From NCBI RefSeq assembly GCF_014649755.1, contig NZ_BMTQ01000001.1, positions 310,001 through 374,000 of the forward strand: a stretch of 64,000 bases of DNA, in the 5' to 3' direction. The DNA comes from Streptomyces litmocidini. Lineage in GTDB: Bacteria > Actinomycetota > Actinomycetes > Streptomycetales > Streptomycetaceae. The notes under the pieces are model-generated. The model ran no database searches, was not told the DNA's origin, and worked only from the letters and a program-made list of their open reading frames with translations. Both the position numbers and the translations under genes were made by a program. Below are positions 62,409 to 64,000 of this stretch, piece by piece; the stretch's first letter is position 1, and every line of letters begins with the position of its first letter.

Positions 62409-64000
62409 GGTGATGGGGCAGGACACGCAGCCGCCCGGCGGGGCTCAGCCCGACGTGCCCGAGCGGGTCTCCGGTGACGAGCCGCTGCTCGCCGCCCGTG
62501 TCCACCGGCCCTCGGACCTCATGCGGCTGCTCGTCGGTCTGCTCGCCATCGGACTCGTCATCGCCGTCGCCGCGTTCGCCCACGCCACGACCTCGGGCCT
62601 GGAGCAGGACATCAACAAGGGGGCGACCGGCACCCCGGACGTCTTCGTCAAGATCGCCGGTCTCGTCTCGTCCATCGCCGTCCTGCTCGTGCCGGTCGCC
62701 TTCGCCATCGAGCGGCTGATCAAGCGGGACGGGCTGCGCATCGCGGACGGCGTCCTCGCCGCCGTCCTGGCGCACGGCGTCACCCTCGCCACCGACCTGT
62801 GGGTCGCCCAGGCCGCGCCCGGCACGATCCAGGACGCGCTGACCCAGCCGCAGTCCGGGGGCGGGCTCACGGACCCGGTGCACAACTACCTCGCGCCGGT
62901 GATCGCGTACATGACGGCCGTCGGCATGGCCCGCAGGCCCCGCTGGCGGGTGTCGCTCTGGGTGGTGCTGCTGCTCGACGCGTTCACGATGCTGGTGGCC
63001 GGCTACACCACCGCCCTCTCGATCATCCTGACCGTCCTGATCGGCTGGACGGTGGCGTACGGCACGCTGTACGCCGTCGGCTCGCCGAACGTCCGGCCCA
63101 CCGGGCAGACCCTCCTCGCCGGTCTGCGCCGGGTCGGCTTCCGGCCGGTGACCGCGCTGCGGGCCGAGGGCGTGCCCGACGCGGCGGACAGCGCCGACCG
63201 GGGCCGCCGCTACATCGTGACCCTGGAGGACGGGCCGCCGCTCGACGTCACCGTCGTCGACCGGGAGCAGCAGGCGCACGGCTTCTTCTACCGCGCGTGG
63301 CGGCGGATCACCCTGCGGACGATCACCACCCGCCGCTCGATCGTCTCGCTGCGCCAGGCCCTGGAGCAGGAGGCGCTCCTCGCGTACGCGGCGATCGCCG
63401 CCGGGGCGAACGCGCCCAAGCTGATCGCCACCTCGGAGCTCGGCCCGGACGCCGTGATGCTGGTGTACGAGCACACCGGCGGCCGGAACCTGGACTCCCT
63501 CGACGACGCCGAGATCACCGACGAGCTGGTCCGCAGCGCCTGGCGGCAGGTACGGGCGCTGCAGTCGCGGCGGATCGCGCACCGCCGGCTCACGGGGGAC
63601 GCGATCCTGGTGGATCGTTCCGGCAGGGTGATCCTGACCGATCTGCGGGGCGGCGAGATCGCGGCCGGCGACCTGGTCCTGCGGATGGACACCGCCCAGC
63701 TGCTCACCACCCTGGGTCTGCGGGTCGGGGCGGAGCGGGCGGTCGCCGCGGCCGTCGAGGTCCTCGGCCCGGACACCGTCGCCGACTGTCTGCCGCTGCT
63801 CCAGCCGATCGCGCTGAGCCGCTCCACGCGCGCGACGCTGCGGAAGCGGGCGCGGGAACGGTCCGCGCGGGAACGGGAGGCCGTGCTCGCGGCCTCGGAG
63901 GCGGCCAAGCACGAGCGGGAGCTCGCGAAGGCCGAGGCGGCCGCGGACCGGAAGGCCGTACGGGCGGAGACGAAGGCCGAGAAGAAGGCGGACAAGAAGG
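62409..64000 (+). CDS. Membrane protein with C-terminal kinase-like domain, 3' end cut by window
   Basis: I see 530 codons and no stop before the edge. After a short polar N-terminus there are roughly five membrane helices (starting L-M-R-L-L-V-G-L-L-A-I near residue 39). From about residue 255 a soluble region resembles a degenerate protein-kinase fold: A-H-R-R-L-T-G-D-A-I-L-V-D near residue 395 mimics the H-x-D-L-x-x-x-N catalytic loop, with T-D-L-R-G-G as the D-F-G position. The last 50 residues are a charged Lys/Glu/Ala helix. It may be the start of a UPF0104/YbhN-type flippase. ATG 62409, GTG 62412 and ATG 62415 are all possible starts. Confidence 0.7.

Noticed and set aside
62242..63912. 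Minus-strand open frame of about 556 codons
   Set aside because: The plus strand carries membrane helices and a kinase-like loop in a frame open to the window edge. The minus frame is Gly/Asp/Arg/Glu low complexity.

Overview
The window is very GC-rich actinobacterial chromosome, almost certainly Streptomyces. The gene content and order fit the conserved core: dasR-dasABCD, nrdAB behind a cobalamin riboswitch, sigR-rsrA, aroA-rsgA-hisN, wblC, and an AdnAB helicase-nuclease locus. No insertion sequence, integrase, prophage or CRISPR array was seen. The novelty is in small ORFs, leader RNAs and intergenic repeats rather than in a foreign island.

Layout. 1-5779: chitobiose/GlcNAc uptake (dasA-dasB-dasC-dasD, minus strand, dasD cut by the window edge) with divergent dasR and two DasR-type operators between them. 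5832-8353: a DUF3311/sodium:solute symporter pair behind a leader hairpin that hides its Shine-Dalgarno, then a GNAT acetyltransferase. 8383-12331: riboswitch, nrdA, nrdB and a tiny secreted protein built of 11-residue GWDS repeats. 12394-17029: peptide deformylase, a TPR protein and two membrane HD-domain proteins. 17099-18304: rsrA-sigR with an autoregulatory SigR promoter. 18312-27488: hydrolase, SRAP protein, M50-like protein, aroA, rsgA, SMR transporter, TetR, hisN, CBS protein, catalase and its Fur-type repressor. 27601-29974: two identical initiator tRNA genes flank a Sel1-repeat protein.

30020-64000 resembles the Mycobacterium Rv3193c-Rv3204 neighbourhood as I recall it: UPF0182, PDZ/Lon-like protease, zinc metalloprotease, ABC1 kinase, WhiB7 (wblC), UvrD2, mycoredoxin, NudC, AdnB, AdnA and an alkyltransferase-like protein. 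Interspersed are moaE, an NAD-dependent epimerase, a NUDIX protein, a TerD-AIM24/AIM24/AIM24 operon, a YgjP-type metallopeptidase, an E1-like ThiF protein, an M20 peptidase and, at the right edge, a truncated membrane protein with a kinase-like domain.

Themes. Thiol-oxidative stress links sigR/rsrA with mycoredoxin, which carries its own GGAAT-N18-GTT promoter. Peroxide stress is handled by catalase and CatR. Translation-inhibitor stress is handled by wblC, whose roughly 640-nt leader carries a 118-codon ORF ending just before an intrinsic terminator. DNA repair and nucleotide supply are represented by nrdAB, SRAP, UvrD2, AdnAB and the alkyltransferase-like protein. The strongest candidates for undescribed biology are the wblC leader ORF, the GWDS-repeat secreted peptide, the symporter leader hairpin and the nine-unit GC hairpin array beside nudC.
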